NCBI GenBank assembly: GCA_023362775.1
Contig: JALMGJ010000008.1
Location: 19,256,001-19,320,000, forward strand
Length of the DNA: 64,000 nt
Origin: Charina bottae
Lineage: Eukaryota > Chordata > Lepidosauria > Squamata > Charinaidae
Direction: 5' to 3'
Below the pieces are notes generated by a model. That model was not told the origin of the DNA, searched no databases, and was given only the letters and a program-made list of their open reading frames with translations. Below, piece by piece: positions 25,072 to 36,996 of this stretch (positions are counted from its first letter, which is position 1; the number at the start of each line of letters is the position of its first letter). The translations under genes were made by a program, and so were the position numbers.

Positions 25072-26079
25072 ATATTTATGTAGATATCGACCAATTCCTT
25101 CCAACTTGGTAATGACTGGAGCGCTGATCTAACTTCTAGTACTAGAGGTTCTTGTAGATAACTCTAAGGTATCTTAGATATTAACATATCTACTGTACAG
25201 AATTTCAGTATACTCCTTTCATCTTTGTTTGATCTACTTTGAATCAGTTACTATCTATCCACTGGGATCCTTTAGCATGCTCGTTCAAAGTTGGAACCTC
25301 TTCCTGACTTTGGAAATATTTTGGAGAACTATCCTCCTTTTTCCATTTCCATCTTCAATGTCTTTACAGAAGTTATTGTAATAATGCTTTTTGTCTCTTG
25401 TAACACCTCTGTAAAATTCAATCCTTCCTGAGATCTTTGTCTTTTTTGGTTTTGGCTTCTCTTCTTGGCGATTGTCACTACTTGTTCTGACATCCAGTTT
25501 TGTTTTGTTTTGTTTTGTTTTCTTCTTTTTCTTAGTCTTTGGCAGTGTCTTTCCACATTCATCCTTCCACATCCATTCTTAGTTCAACTATTTTTATTTT
25601 ATTCCACAGTTCTTCTATCAATGAGATTCAGGATTTCAAAATGATTCCTGATCTTCTAGTCCATTTTAATTTGCTGATATCTAAGATGGCATCTTTCATT
25701 GTATTGAGCTTTCCCATGTTCATACTTCTTACATTCAATGTTCCCATTATAATTCTGTCTTTGCAGCTTCAGATTTTCTTTTCCTGAATAGCAACATCAG
25801 TAACTAGATGTCAAGATGGATTTAATCCAGTCACATCATAAAAGCTATTCGTACTTGAAAGATCCTCAGCTGTTCCTCTGTAGCATGTTGAGTTTCATTT
25901 GACCTGAGGAGACCATCATCTGACATTATATCATCAATCACTTTATCCTGACTATCACATTGGTTTTCGTGGTAAAATATAGGACTGGTTTATCATTGCT
26001 TCTTCCCATTTTTATATATTTTGATTTTTTTATTGATTCAGAAACTTACATGGCCACCTACCTTACAGTATACAAGAGA

Positions 26080-26300
26080 ATCCTAGGTGACTCACAATAA
26101 TAAAAACAGAATAAATAAAATGAAACAAACCTTACAACAACACCATATATCAAAACCACAGCACTGCAACATCCCATAAACTCTACATACTCTTCAATTT
26201 GCTGGGCTCACATCTATCCTAGCCCAAAGAGCTAGGTCTTCACAGCCCTCTGGAAGGCTAATAGGGTGAGGTCCTCCTCACACAGTATGAAATTATTTAT
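26080..26300 (-). mobile_element. Possible L2-type 3' fragment
   Basis: GGTGACTCACAATAATAAAAACAGAATAAATAAAATG and AGGTCTTCACAGCCCTCTGGAAGG resemble decayed antisense L2/CR1-group 3' ends. Only phrase-level similarity supports this. Confidence 0.35.
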
Positions 26301-26560
26301 TTGCAGGAATTATTTATTTATTTATTTATTATCCCACCTTTATTTTTTTTATAAATAACTCAAGGTGGAGAACATACCTACTACTCCTTCCTCCTCCTAT
26401 TTTCCCCACAACAACACTCTGAGGTGAGTTGGGCTGAGAGAGAGTAATTGGCCCAAGGTCATCCAGCCAGCTTTCATGCCTAAGGTGGGACTAGAACTCT
26501 CAGTCTCCTGGTTTGTAGCCCAGCACCTTAACCACTAGACCAAACTGGCTCTCTTAAAAT
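26300..26560 (-). mobile_element. tRNA-derived SINE, variant tail
   Basis: The minus strand has the tRNA-like head and GGATGACCTTGGGCCAATTAC-type body at 26440-26556. The tail runs through GTTGTTGTGGGG and a region like TATTTATAAAAAAAATAAAGGTGGGATAATAAATAAA, unlike the BovB-type tail of the other copies. Confidence 0.5.
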
Positions 26561-26569
26561 GACCATCCA

Positions 26570-29500
26570 CCTCCAGCATCTTTCTATATTACTACTGCCT
26601 GATACAGGTGCTGGCTTGCTTTAGCTGGGCAGCTGGGATGACCTTTGTGCCTTCGTTGACCCTGCTGGGAGTATATTATTTTGGCGTACACTCCTGGTGT
26701 TCTTCACTCATTCCTCCCAGGAACACACACAAACACTGTTGCCATAATGAGGCATTATAGTGGGACTTGGGGGAGATTATTATTATCTGAATGTACTGTA
26801 TATGTTGACAACTCTGTTATAACTCATGCTGGCTTACAAATAGAATTTAAAATATCCCCAGTACAACATAAGTACAAAAACAATAAAACAGCCATGGAAG
26901 GAAACTAATAATACATGTACTAACTACATATATATGACCAGTATATATGTTATCAACATGGTAAGGCAGCATATGAACTTCTCCATGCATTAGAAGTTTT
27001 AAATAAGCTAATGTTTGCGTGGATTGTTTATATAAAAGTCTTGCTTTGTTAAGCATCATATTACACTTTCTGGACACAATTTTAACTCAAATTGTAATTT
27101 AACTCTTTCATAAATTTGGTTCCTTAAAGCTCATTCTTACTTGCTTGAAAGTATGAGTGATGCCTTTTTTTCAGAAGCCAAATTTTGCTGTCAATGGCTT
27201 GTGACAGCTCTTTAAAAAAAAACAAAGTAGAGACTTGTACACTAAGAATTGGACTGAGACTACAAAGGTTATTAAATCCAAATGATTATGGCTTACAGCC
27301 ATTACAAATATGAGATGGATTTCAATATGTGACCTTGAGGGGGAAAGGATGTATATCATATTTTCAAGCCCCTGGGCCATCTAAGTCCCCTCACTTGGCT
27401 TCTTCTTGTTGGAACTCCCTACCCTATAGCATTCATGCAGCTGCTACATTCTTGATTTAAAGGTAAATTTTTTATCTCTTTTCTAATTACTCACAGAGCT
27501 TTGTTGTTAGCTGATATGCCTTCACATTTTATTAGCTAGACACTGATACAGTTTATGTCATTGCTGCTTTATAAATTAATTCAGAATGACAGAATGATAG
27601 GCTTTTGCAAAAATGCAAAGGAATATGGCTACTAAAATGGCTATCACCTTTTCCATTTACTTTAGAAACATTTAAAAACAAGGATTCCTAATGAACTTGT
27701 AAGTACTTATATCTGCTCCTAACCTAAAGATTATCTGTCCCATCCCCACTTCCACCCCACACTCAAATCCAAAGAGACCAGATTCAACAATGTTGTAGGT
27801 TGGGCAGCCTGGCTTAGTTTCAGCAAAAAACATAAAGAAACCTAAGGAATCTGTTCTGCGCAAATAATGTATTAAATTCCTGGTGATGCTGTTGAAAGGA
27901 AAAGGCTATAAATACTAACTTTAGGCAGGATTAAAGACAAGCTTTCTGGGGCAGGGGTAGTTTAAACTATAAAACCACCTTCAAATACATTCTAGTAGCA
28001 AAGGTTTGGTGTTCCTTCGGTTGTCTAAAACTTTGCTTCTTTCCAACCCTCTGATCACTTCCTGCTTGGAGGCCGTTTAGAAGCAAGAGTCTCACTTGCA
28101 TTCAAGCATCAATTCTGTCAAACAGAATAATGCTTTGCATTTTGAAGATTGCCAGGTTCAGTCTTGGATATCTTCAAGCACGATTGGAAAAACTCCTGCC
28201 TGAGAACTGGGACAGATGCTACCAGTCAGTAGAGACAATAGTGAGTTAATCGACAGTAGTCTGATTAATCATTGAAGTATTATCATATTCCATATGTGCC
28301 ATCAGCATAACCTTTTTTACACAAAGATAAGTACATAGGAGAGAAATGAGCATGCCACCCTGAAGGTGGGCACAGAGCTTAATTTTCAGAACATTTTACA
28401 TAATTTGTTAGAAGACCCACATTTTCCCATGTTTATTTAAAAAGAAAAAAGCTCTTGAGAGATACTCAGTGGTTTGATTTCAATCCGGAATTTCATTTCT
28501 TGTCAGCATAACTTGTCAGGAAACTGATTAGAAGACAATTCAACAGATCTCTCTAGTTGGGTCAGGCACAAGGCACACTAAGAGAACAAATCATAAGCCT
28601 TCTTGGTTGATCAGCCAGAGCTGAGATGTCACTATTTCTTGGAAGAAACAGTGTCCCTGAGCAAGGCTGTTTACAACTTAGAGCTTCTACACTGCTCCTA
28701 AACTAAGATAAAAGTCTCTAGGAGAGTAGCATGCCTCTGAAGCTGCTAGAGGTAAACACTGCCAGAAGGCATCCCAACCTCATTATCTCTGCATGCAGAT
28801 CTTTCTAATGATACATGTCAATCACAAAAAAGAACAAAAAGAATTCCTGTGCAAGTAGACACACAGAGTCTAGGAGGGACACATAAATAGACAGAAGAAC
28901 ATGCATAAATACAACAGTTGCTACTAGAACTCCATGGCTGTGCTTATTTGGGTAAGACTTATATGCATACTGGTTTGGGATTAAATTTAATACTTAAAGG
29001 CATAGGATTTTTGTATTGGTCATAGCAATTGTGTTATTTTACCATTTTGGGAGTATTTTTCATCCTTTTTGTTAAATTCCTATAAAGAAGTAAAGGTTGT
29101 CTTTCAAATGAACTCTGATTCCTGAACATTCTTTAGTGTGGGCCATAATCCACACACTGAAACTAGTAGCAACCCAGATCATCAGACCCCATTGTAAACT
29201 ACTCACGTGAAGTAAATTGACTTACTATGAGGCTAATCTACAGAATACTCTGAACTTTAAAGGTGATGGAGTTTTGAAGGTTAATAAAAGAACTCCAAGC
29301 AGCTAACAACAATCTTGCAGAGTAGAAGCGTGAACCAGCAGGGAACTTGCACTTTAAGCTTAATTACGTTCAGAAATAAATTCAGTCTTCACACAGTAGT
29401 TAGATGAAGAAAAATAGAGATAGCTTACATTTATTCAGTAGATCTGGATACAAGTAGATTCATTGTAGATCTGTGTGCAAGTGAGATGTAATGGACAAGA

Positions 29501-29640
29501 GATGCATTGTGCAGCACCTCCTGCTTGCAGGTGTGCCCAAAGTGTAATGGAGGTTGTTAACCTTCCAAACTCAAGAAGAAGGAAGTGGAAATCAGGTGAC
29601 CCATGTGACATCCCACAATCACAATAGAGATGTGTTTACT
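26570..29640. other. AT-rich DNA, no recognised feature
   Basis: Only short chance frames and homopolymer runs. No repeat family could be named. Confidence 0.4.
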
Positions 29641-29662
29641 AGAAAGTACCCCCCTTAATTTT

Positions 29663-31110
29663 AAACAGTTCCCAGCTGAACTGTTTAAAATCTTGCAAGA
29701 TGATGCTGTCAAGGTGATGCATGCCATATGCCAGCAAATTTGGAAAACACAAGAATGGCCATCAGATTGGAAAAAATCAACTTATATCCCCATACCAAAA
29801 AAGGGAAGCACTAAAGAATGTTCAAACTATTGAACAGTGGCACTTATTTCACATGCCAGTAAGGTAATGCTCAAGATCTTGCAAGGTAGACTCCAGCAAT
29901 TCATGGAGCGAGAATTTCCAGATGTACAAGCTGGGTTTAGAAAAGGCAGCGGAACTAGAGACCAAATTGCCAATATCTGCTGGATAATGGAGAAAGCCAG
30001 GGAGTTTCAGAAAAACATCTATTTCTGTTTTATTGACTATTCTAAAGCCTTTGACTATGTGGATCATAACAAATTGTGGCAAGTTCTTGGTGGTATGGGG
30101 ATACCAAATCATCTTGTCTGCCTCCTGAGGAATCTGTGTAACGACCAAGTAGCAATGGTAAGAACAGACCACGGAACAACGGACTGGTTTAAGATTGGGA
30201 AAGGAGTATGGCAGGGTTGTATACTCTCACCCTACCTATTCAACCTGTACGAAAAACACATCATGCGACGTGCTGGGCTTGATGAATCCAAGGCTGGAGT
30301 TAAAATTGCTGGAAGAAACATTAACAATCTCAGATATGCAGATGATACCACTTTGATGGCTGAAAGTGAGGAGGAGCTGAGGCGCCTTATGACGAAGGTG
30401 AAAGAAGAAAGTGCAAAAGCTGGGTTGCAGTTAAACCTCAGAAAAACCAAGATTATGGCAACCAGCTTGATTGATAACTGGCAAATAGAGGGAGAAAAAG
30501 TGGAGGCAGTGACAGACTGTATTTCTAGGTGCAAAGATTACTGCAGACGCTGACTGCAGCCAGGAAATCAGAAGACGTCTACTTCTTAAAATATTTTTAA
30601 ATTCAATAAAATTTCATTAAAAAAAAAAAAAGACGTCTACTTCTTGGGAGGAGAGCAATGGCAAATCTTGATAAAATAGTTAAGAGCAGAGACATCACAC
30701 TGACAACAAAGGTCCGCATAGTTAAAGCAATGGTATTCCCTGTAGTAACCTATGGCTGCGAGAGCTGGACCATAAGGAAGACTGAGCGAAGGAAGATAGA
30801 TGCTTTTGAACTGTGGTGTTGGAGGAAAATTCTGAGAGTGCCTTGGACTGCAAGAAGATCAAACCAGTCCATACTCCAGGAAATAAAGCCAGACTGCTCA
30901 CTTGAGGGAATGATATTAAAGGCAAAACTGAAGTACTTTGGCCACATAATGAGAAGACAGGATACCCTGGAGAAGATGCTGATGCTAGGAAAAGTGGAAG
31001 GCAAAAGGAAGAGAGGCCGACCAAGGGCAAGATGGATGGATGATATTCTGGAGGTGACGGACTCAACCGTGGGGGAGCTGGGGATGGTGACGACCGACAG
31101 GAAGCTCTGA
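29663..31110 (+). pseudogene. BovB reverse transcriptase, broken
   Basis: Recognisable RTE RT blocks occur in order: WKKSTYIPIPKKG, then an in-frame TGA at 29831, DVQAGFRKGSGTRDQIANI, YFCFIDYSKAFDYVDHNKLW (motif A), GVWQGCILSPYLFNLY (motif B), and NINNLRYADDTTLMAESEEE (motif C, YADD). A frameshift or deletion around 30520-30553 and the micro-insertion separate this from the C-terminal part at 30658-31110 (KAMVFPVVTYGCESW, FELWCWRK). It cannot encode an active protein. Confidence 0.9.
30588..30630 (+). mobile_element. 43-bp A-tailed retro-insertion
   Basis: AAAATATTTTTAAATTCAATAAAATTTCATT followed by an A run is bracketed by exact copies of AGACGTCTACTTCTT (30573-30587 and 30631-30645). It contains an AATAAA signal. 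This is the structure of a very short target-primed retrotransposition product; the source is unknown. Confidence 0.75.
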
Positions 31111-31169
31111 CGTGGGCTGGTCCATGAAGTCACGAAGAGTCGGAAGTGACTGAATGAATAAACAACCCC

Positions 31170-31859
31170 CCCCTTATGCTTATGAGACAATGTTGAGTTG
31201 ACCCCTGATGATTCCAAAAAAAGGAACACTATCAAGGGGTAGTGTATTGGGGTATATTGTCAAACTTTGAACCTGATAAACTTACCAAGCTCCTCAAAGC
31301 TCAACTACCATACCTCATTCTTCTAAATCTTCTAGGCACTCATCAACTGATCACCAAACGACTGCCACTGTAATACCTTAACTTAATGAAGGTATCCTAC
31401 TTTTGACCTTCTTGGAGATATTAGTTCAGGAGAAGATTGCCCATGAATAAAATTAAGCAGACATCTTGCTAAAGTGGGGCATAGTAAAGATGCTTGGCAA
31501 TTAAAATGATCTTCAGAACTCAGAAGGAAAATAAAGCAAAGAAAGAAAATGGAGAGTGTATTAGGAGCTTCAAACTTCAGCAGCAGTTCATGGGTCATTT
31601 TCAAGCAGGAGGAAGAAGGGAGCAGCATCAAAGCAATGGAGTGGAAACAACCAATTATAATTCTCAGTGAATTAAACAGGTTCAAAGGGAGCACTGGAAA
31701 GTGAAAGGGAATACAAACAACCATGAGGCAGAAAGTAGGGACACAAAATGCCATTCCAGATTCCAGAATAAGAGCAGAGAAAGCATCTGGGTTCCTGAAG
31801 CAGAAATAAACATGTGTTCAAAATTCATGGACATTGTGGTACCAAGGAGAGATACAAAG
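31170..31859. other. No recognised feature
   Basis: Short chance frames only, including a 123-codon antisense frame with no recognisable domain. Confidence 0.4.
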
Positions 31860-31904
31860 AGGTATAGTGCACTGTGGAGTCCTTGGTGCTCTCTGAGTCT
31901 TGTT

Positions 31905-31955
31905 GTTTTCTTGCAGACGTTTCATTGCCAGACTAGGGAACATCTTCAGTGCGAA
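31905..31955 (-). ncRNA. Hammerhead ribozyme-like motif
   Basis: The minus strand reads CTGAAGA, then a stem (GTTCCC, loop, GGCAAT with one mismatch), then GAAACGTC. These are the conserved hammerhead elements, with a GUC cleavage triplet and a very short helix III. The second terminal copy of the element starts a few bases 3' of the predicted cleavage point. Activity is untested, and the stem II mismatch may weaken it. Confidence 0.6.
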
Positions 31956-32698
31956 AAGGGAGTGGGACTTGCTCTCTGTTTATATACCATGGCTTGTCCT
32001 GCTTGTGTTGGTGGAGGTGTTGTTCTCTCCTTAGGAGTTCCTTGATTGGGCTGTTGTTTGCTGCTTGGTTGATTGACAGAGGTAATAGTTCCTTGATTAG
32101 GGTATATTGTGCTGTTTGATTGTTCCTCTGGTGCTAATCCTGGTGTTAATCTTTGCCTATCTGGGTGTTGATTGCTGGCAAGGAGGTGTTCTGGTCTTTT
32201 GGCTTTTCTATTGTCTCTTATGAATGGTATGTAAATGTTGTTTCTGTTGATGGCTGCTTTGTCTGAGTGCCAAGCTTCCAGGAATTCTCTAGAGTTTTGG
32301 GATTTGGCTTGGTTTAAGATGCTCACAGTTTCCCAGTTGAAAGCATGGTTGAGTCTGTCCATGTGTTGTGAGATTAAGGAGTTTTCATCGTGTCTTCTGA
32401 CTGCTAGTTGGTGTTCGTGGATGCGCTCTACTAGTCTTCTGCCCGTCTGCCCTACATAGTGGCTGTTACAATCCTTACACTGTATGTTATAGATAACTCC
32501 TGTTTTTTCTTCTTGGGCTACTGGATCTTTTGGGTTACCTAAGATGTTCTGAAGGGTTTTGGTTGGTTTATGTGCTATGGTGATGCCATGTGGTTGTAAT
32601 AGTCTATTAGTAGTTTCTGAGATGTTTCTGATGTATGGCAGTGTTATCCTTTTCATAGTGTCTGTTGGTTGTGTTGTAGTGGGTTGGTGGTCAGGCAC
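31946..32698 (-). pseudogene. Penelope GIY-YIG endonuclease region
   Basis: The 250-codon frame contains TGVIYNIQCKDCNSHYVGQT and RRLVERIHEHQ, the GIY-YIG nuclease core with its conserved Arg, followed by a conserved His/Asn-rich region (HMDRLNHAFNW) and a catalytic-type Glu (FLEAWH). The C-terminal 90 residues are rich in Gln, Pro and Thr. It is in a different frame from the upstream reverse transcriptase, so at least one frameshift separates them. Confidence 0.8.
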
Positions 32699-32799
32699 TT
32701 TTTGATAAAGTTGTGTGGGTATCCATTTTGCTGGAAGATGCTATATAAGTGGTCTGTTTCCTTTTTCTTGTGTTCTGTGTTGCTGCAATGCATTAGTGC

Positions 32800-33606
32800 T
32801 CATCTGGGTAATGTTCTTACACAGCTTCTCTTGTGGGAGGTTGGGTTATTGCTTTGGTAGTGAAGCACTTGGTTAGTGTGGGTAGATTTCCAGTAGACTT
32901 GTGTTTCTAGAATGTCATCATTTCCTCTACTGACGAGGATGTCCAAGAAGGGTAGTGTGTTGTTGTTTTCTTCTTCCCTTGTGAATTTTATTCCATTGAA
33001 GATGTTGTTGATGGTTTCATGTGTTTCCTCCAATTGTTCTTTTTTCATTATGACAAAGGTGTCATCTACATACCGGATCCATACTTTGGGTTGTATACGT
33101 GGGAGTGCTATCATTTCTAGACACTGCATTACAATCTCTGCTATGAGTCCTGAGAGTGGTGATCCCATAGGTGTTCCTTTGATTTGTTGATATATTTGTC
33201 CATCAAACTGAAAGTAGGAAGTGAGGCAGAGGTCGATGAGGTCCATGATTCTGGATATTTCTATCTTAGTGTATTTGACTAGGTCAGGTGTGTTTTGTAG
33301 AACTGCTACCATGGATTCTTTCGCTAGTGCTGGGTCTATGGATGTAAAGAGTGCAATGACATTGAATGACACCATAATTTCATCTTCTTCTACTTTTATG
33401 TCTTTGATTTTCTGAAGGCACTGTAGTGGAGTGTTGATAGAATATTCGCTCTCCTCTGTAAGATGCCCAAGTTTTTTTGTGAGCACTTTAGCTATGTTGT
33501 AAGTGGGAGTCCCTGGTAACGATACAATTGCCTGAAGCGGTATACCAGGTTTGTTTATTTTGGGGCATCCGTAGAAGCGTGGGAGGATGGGTCCACTGCT
33601 TTTCAT
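32800..33606 (-). pseudogene. Penelope reverse transcriptase region
   Basis: The 268-codon frame carries the Penelope RT blocks: LPRFYGCPKINKPGIPLQAI near the start, an altered motif A (VSFNVIALFTSID), KGTPMGSPLSGLIAEIVMQ (motif B), WIRYVDDTFVIMK (motif C, YVDD) and NNTLPFLDILVSR (motif D/E). Motif A has Asn where the catalytic Asp is expected, a likely inactivating change. The region upstream (33737-34213 and 34253-34606) lies in another frame and has an internal stop. Confidence 0.85.
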
Positions 33607-34851
33607 CCACCTCTGTTCTTATTTTGTGATTTGACCTTTCTTGGTGAAGTCGTTAAGAGTTCTTTTTACCTTGTCCAGTTTCTCTATGGGATTGGTGTTT
33701 ACTAGGGTGTAGGTTTATTTGTCCTCAAGTAATTCTTTAGTAATTCTCTATATATTGAGATCTGTCCATAATGACGGTGGTGTGGCCTTTGTCTGCTGGG
33801 AGGATGATGATAGTTTGGTCCATCTTTAGGTTTTTGTGTGCTACTCTGTCCTCTGCTTTCAGTTGGTTCTGTTTCCATGTCCTTCTGGTTTGTGGTATGA
33901 TTATCTGTCTTACGTTCTCTTGGGTTTCTGTTGTAAGTCCTGTAGTTTTCAATGCTGCTTCTAAAGCTGCAAAGAATTCTAATTTATTCACATCCTCTGT
34001 GTTGTAATTGAGGCCTCTCTGTAGGATACTGTGTTCTGTACTGGATAATGGGCGGATGGACATGTTGACCACCCATTCCGGTTCCGGTACTTCTTTGTTT
34101 CTGCGGTTTAACTTAAGTAGTTTAGTTTGGAGTTTAGCTTTCCTTTTTTCTGCTTGTCTCAGTGATGTGGTCTTGATGGTAGTAGTCAGCATGTTGATGT
34201 GTTCAGGGGTCATAGTCTGTTCTAGTTGTTCCTTGAGGCTGTCTATGGTGTGTCAATATTTGTTTAATCTGATGTGGTTATCCATGATCATTAGCTGTAT
34301 CATTTTTTGCCCACTTTGTTGCGCTATCTTCCATCTAGCCATGCAGTTTATTGGAGGTTTGTATCTGACACTGTCGGGCAGGGCATGCTGTCGTAGACAT
34401 TCATGCAGAAAGAACAGTTGTTCTATGGTGGAGGTTTGCCTATCTGCAAATTTCTTCCATTTGCATGCTATCTGGAGCGTTTGATGCCCATATGTGGCAC
34501 CAATCAAAGAGAATATTTGTAGCTCAGGGTTGAACTGTGGAGTCCTTGGTGCTCTCTGAGCCTTGTTGTATAGTGTATAGGTATAGTGCACTTCAGGGAA
34601 AATCAAATTTTTTCACATGTAAGTTAAATATGGAAAGTGTTGTTCATTTAAATTACCATGAGCACTTAACAAGGAGGTACAAGTGGAAAGGCAAGCTACT
34701 TGTGAAAAATAATTTCCTTCTTCTCTTTCCTGAATAACAGTGCTATTCATGGAGAAGACATATTTCTCAATACATTTAATCCATGATAAGTGAATAAAAA
34801 CTCAAGAGTACCAGATGTAGGGAGAAAGATCTTCACATTCTATTTGTGAGC

Positions 34852-34859
34852 TTCTAGAA
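34852..34859. repeat. hAT target-site duplication, left
   Basis: TTCTAGAA is repeated at 35105-35112 on the far side of the MITE. Confidence 0.8.
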
Positions 34860-35104
34860 GAGAGCTTTCCAAACTGTGTGTCGCGACACAAAAATGTGTC
34901 GCCACACCACCCGGAAGCGGTGGCCCGCGCGTGCACGGCAGCCGCCATGCACGCGTGCGCCGCCGCACGCCCCCCGCATGCCCCCCCGCGCCGCCACCGT
35001 GTGCGTGCGCGCCGCCGCATGCCCCCCGCGCCGTCGCCGTGCGCACGCGCACCGCCACCACTGCCGCTGGTGTGTCGCCAGCGGCAGCACTTTGGAAAGC
35101 CCTG
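34860..35104 (+). mobile_element. GC-rich hAT MITE with 8-bp TSD
   Basis: A 245-bp copy of the 7136-7470 family: GAGAGCTTTCCAAACTG start, CTTTGGAAAGCCCTG end, TGTGTCGCCACACC motifs, and an internal array of CGCCGCACGCCCCC-like units shorter than in the other copies. It is flanked by TTCTAGAA on both sides. Confidence 0.85.
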
Positions 35105-35112
35105 TTCTAGAA

Positions 35113-36324
35113 TGTGCTAGCTGTCCTTGAGAGTCCTGTGTCTTATCGAGCAAGGAATTTTACTCTAGAGACATTATCCCTTTGATGGTGTTTTATTATT
35201 CCTTTGGGGTTGGTTGGTTTTACTTTTCATGTTTTTTATTTATTTACCTATTTTATCTACATTTCTGCTTGAAATGAACACTTTCTTAGTTAAGTGTAAT
35301 ATTGTTATTCCCTCCCCACTCTCCAAATAAATCTGAAATAAATCAGTGCAATAAGATTATTAAAAATGAATGTTGGTTTATGGAAGTAGTGTTTTTTTCC
35401 ATCACGGAGATACAAAAAAGGGATTCAGAAGCTTACTTTAAGAGCTGTAGGTTACCTATTCCTGATTTATAGTGTGGCCATGGAGATGAGTATATTCCAA
35501 CCTATAGCATGCATTCCATTTAATACTATATCATAAAACAGGAGGCACTGTCATTCACAGCTGCAGATGTGTGCATGAGAATCTCAGGGGGGAAAAGTAA
35601 CAGTCACACCCAATGACTAAAGTTAGAAAATTTAGAGATTTCCCACCCACAAAACACTTGCCCTTCCAGACATTAAATATGGAAGTTCAATAACACAAAG
35701 TTGAGGAAGCATCAAACCAGTTCAAAAGGTGTAAATTGAAGGATATTGAAAATTGTGGTTCGACATATTTGAAAGGCACCAAATTGGTGAATGCTCCAAG
35801 AACCAAACCACACACAAGGAAATTCTGGTTTTCATTTAACACACTGACATACCAGATTATGCTAGTTTAGCTAACATAAACATTTTTGCAGTAGTCTGTT
35901 CTTGTACTTCAACCTAGCATCAATACCTTCATGTGTTCTCTGTCAATGCCATGAGTGGATGTTAGTGACAAAGGTTTAATTTTGTTTGGACAGCTTTTGT
36001 GCAAGTGCAAACATTCAAAGTATGAAATCTAATGAGATCGGCAGGCCTTGCCAAATGAAAGACAGATGGCAGAGCTTCTTACAATCATGGTGCAAATCCT
36101 TCCTCTTGTATTGTGATGTATAAGACTTGCTCTATCTTCCATTGCTTTCACTTCAGGATGTAGAAGGAAAGACATCACATCATTTGCTGTTTGTAAAACT
36201 GGAATTGGCAGGAAGTCCCCATGCTAATATTTGCCTTGGAGGAGGGTTCAAGTACAGACTATAGGCCAAACATTTTTACTGATATGTTACTTGCTATTGA
36301 GGCTCAGCCAAACAGTCTTCCTTT
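35113..36324. other. No recognised feature
   Basis: AT-rich with short chance frames only. Confidence 0.4.
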
Positions 36325-36996
36325 GCTGATGGCAGCAATATGTTTTTATAGTAATTTTATTAAAGATTACAATCCACAACTATAAAAACCAATATAAACT
36401 AAAAGAAAAAGAAAAAAATAGAAGATGCAGAAAAGAAAAAATAGAAAAATAGAAAGAAAAATATAAAAGAAAAAATAAGAATATATTTCTTTATAAAGAA
36501 ATATATAAAGAAGTGACTACCCCCTTCATCACAAGTATAAACAACTTTAGTAACTTATCACTTTCTCTTAAAATACAACAAATGATCTCATCTTCCCATA
36601 TCTCAGCTCTCATCTATAATCCATAATCCATAAAACCTCATCATTTCAATCCTGATGTCAGCAAAAGTCCATTAAGGGTTACCAGAGATAACAACATCTG
36701 TTTTAACCTTGATCAAATAAACCAACTTTATATTCCTTCCTTTTCCTTCTAGCAATCTTGATCTTTAGTCCATTCAAATAATGTCCTAGAACTTGATTTC
36801 TTTTCATTTTTTCTTTGTCCCTTCTCACAAAATTCTTCAAAGCTTTAACAAACCACTTTTGTAAATTCAATATACAATATATCTCTTGGTTTGTTATTTG
36901 TATATCCCTTTAAATTATTAAGACATCAGCCAGTTTCTTTTGTATGTCCAGTGTAATCTTTTTCCATGTCATTCTTGTAGCCTGTCATTTTTAAAT

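Larger units (their letters stand above)
22480..25790 (-). mobile_element. Old RTE-clade LINE, interrupted by L2
   Basis: Minus-strand frames give decayed RTE pieces: NINNLYYADDTTLIAE (RT catalytic YADD block) at 23050-23271, CQQIM...WKRSVYIPISKEGD within 23397-23640, and a block resembling KAMFFPRTLYGSEIW at 22659-22883. The sequence resumes at about 25099 beyond the L2 insertion at 23641-25071. All frames are short and broken. Confidence 0.7.
29650..31166 (+). mobile_element. RTE-BovB LINE, 5' truncated
   Basis: It holds about 1.5 kb of the BovB 3' half, ending in the diagnostic GAATGAATAAACAAC terminus. The endonuclease and the start of the RT are absent. It contains a 43-bp A-tailed micro-insertion at 30588-30630. 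Confidence 0.9.
31874..34578 (-). mobile_element. Penelope-like element, nearly complete, with TSD
   Basis: The element lies between two copies of AGGTATAGTGCACT (31860-31873 and 34579-34592). A direct repeat of about 35 bp, CTGTGGAGTCCTTGGTGCTC and onward, is present at both ends (31872-31905 and 34535-34568), as expected for Penelope terminal repeats. Between them, on the minus strand, lie an N-terminal region, a reverse transcriptase and a GIY-YIG endonuclease in the family's usual order. A hammerhead-like core sits in the 3' terminal repeat. Confidence 0.85.

Noticed and set aside
31383..31754. 123-codon antisense frame
   Set aside because: No recognisable domain or conserved context, and not part of either neighbouring retroelement.
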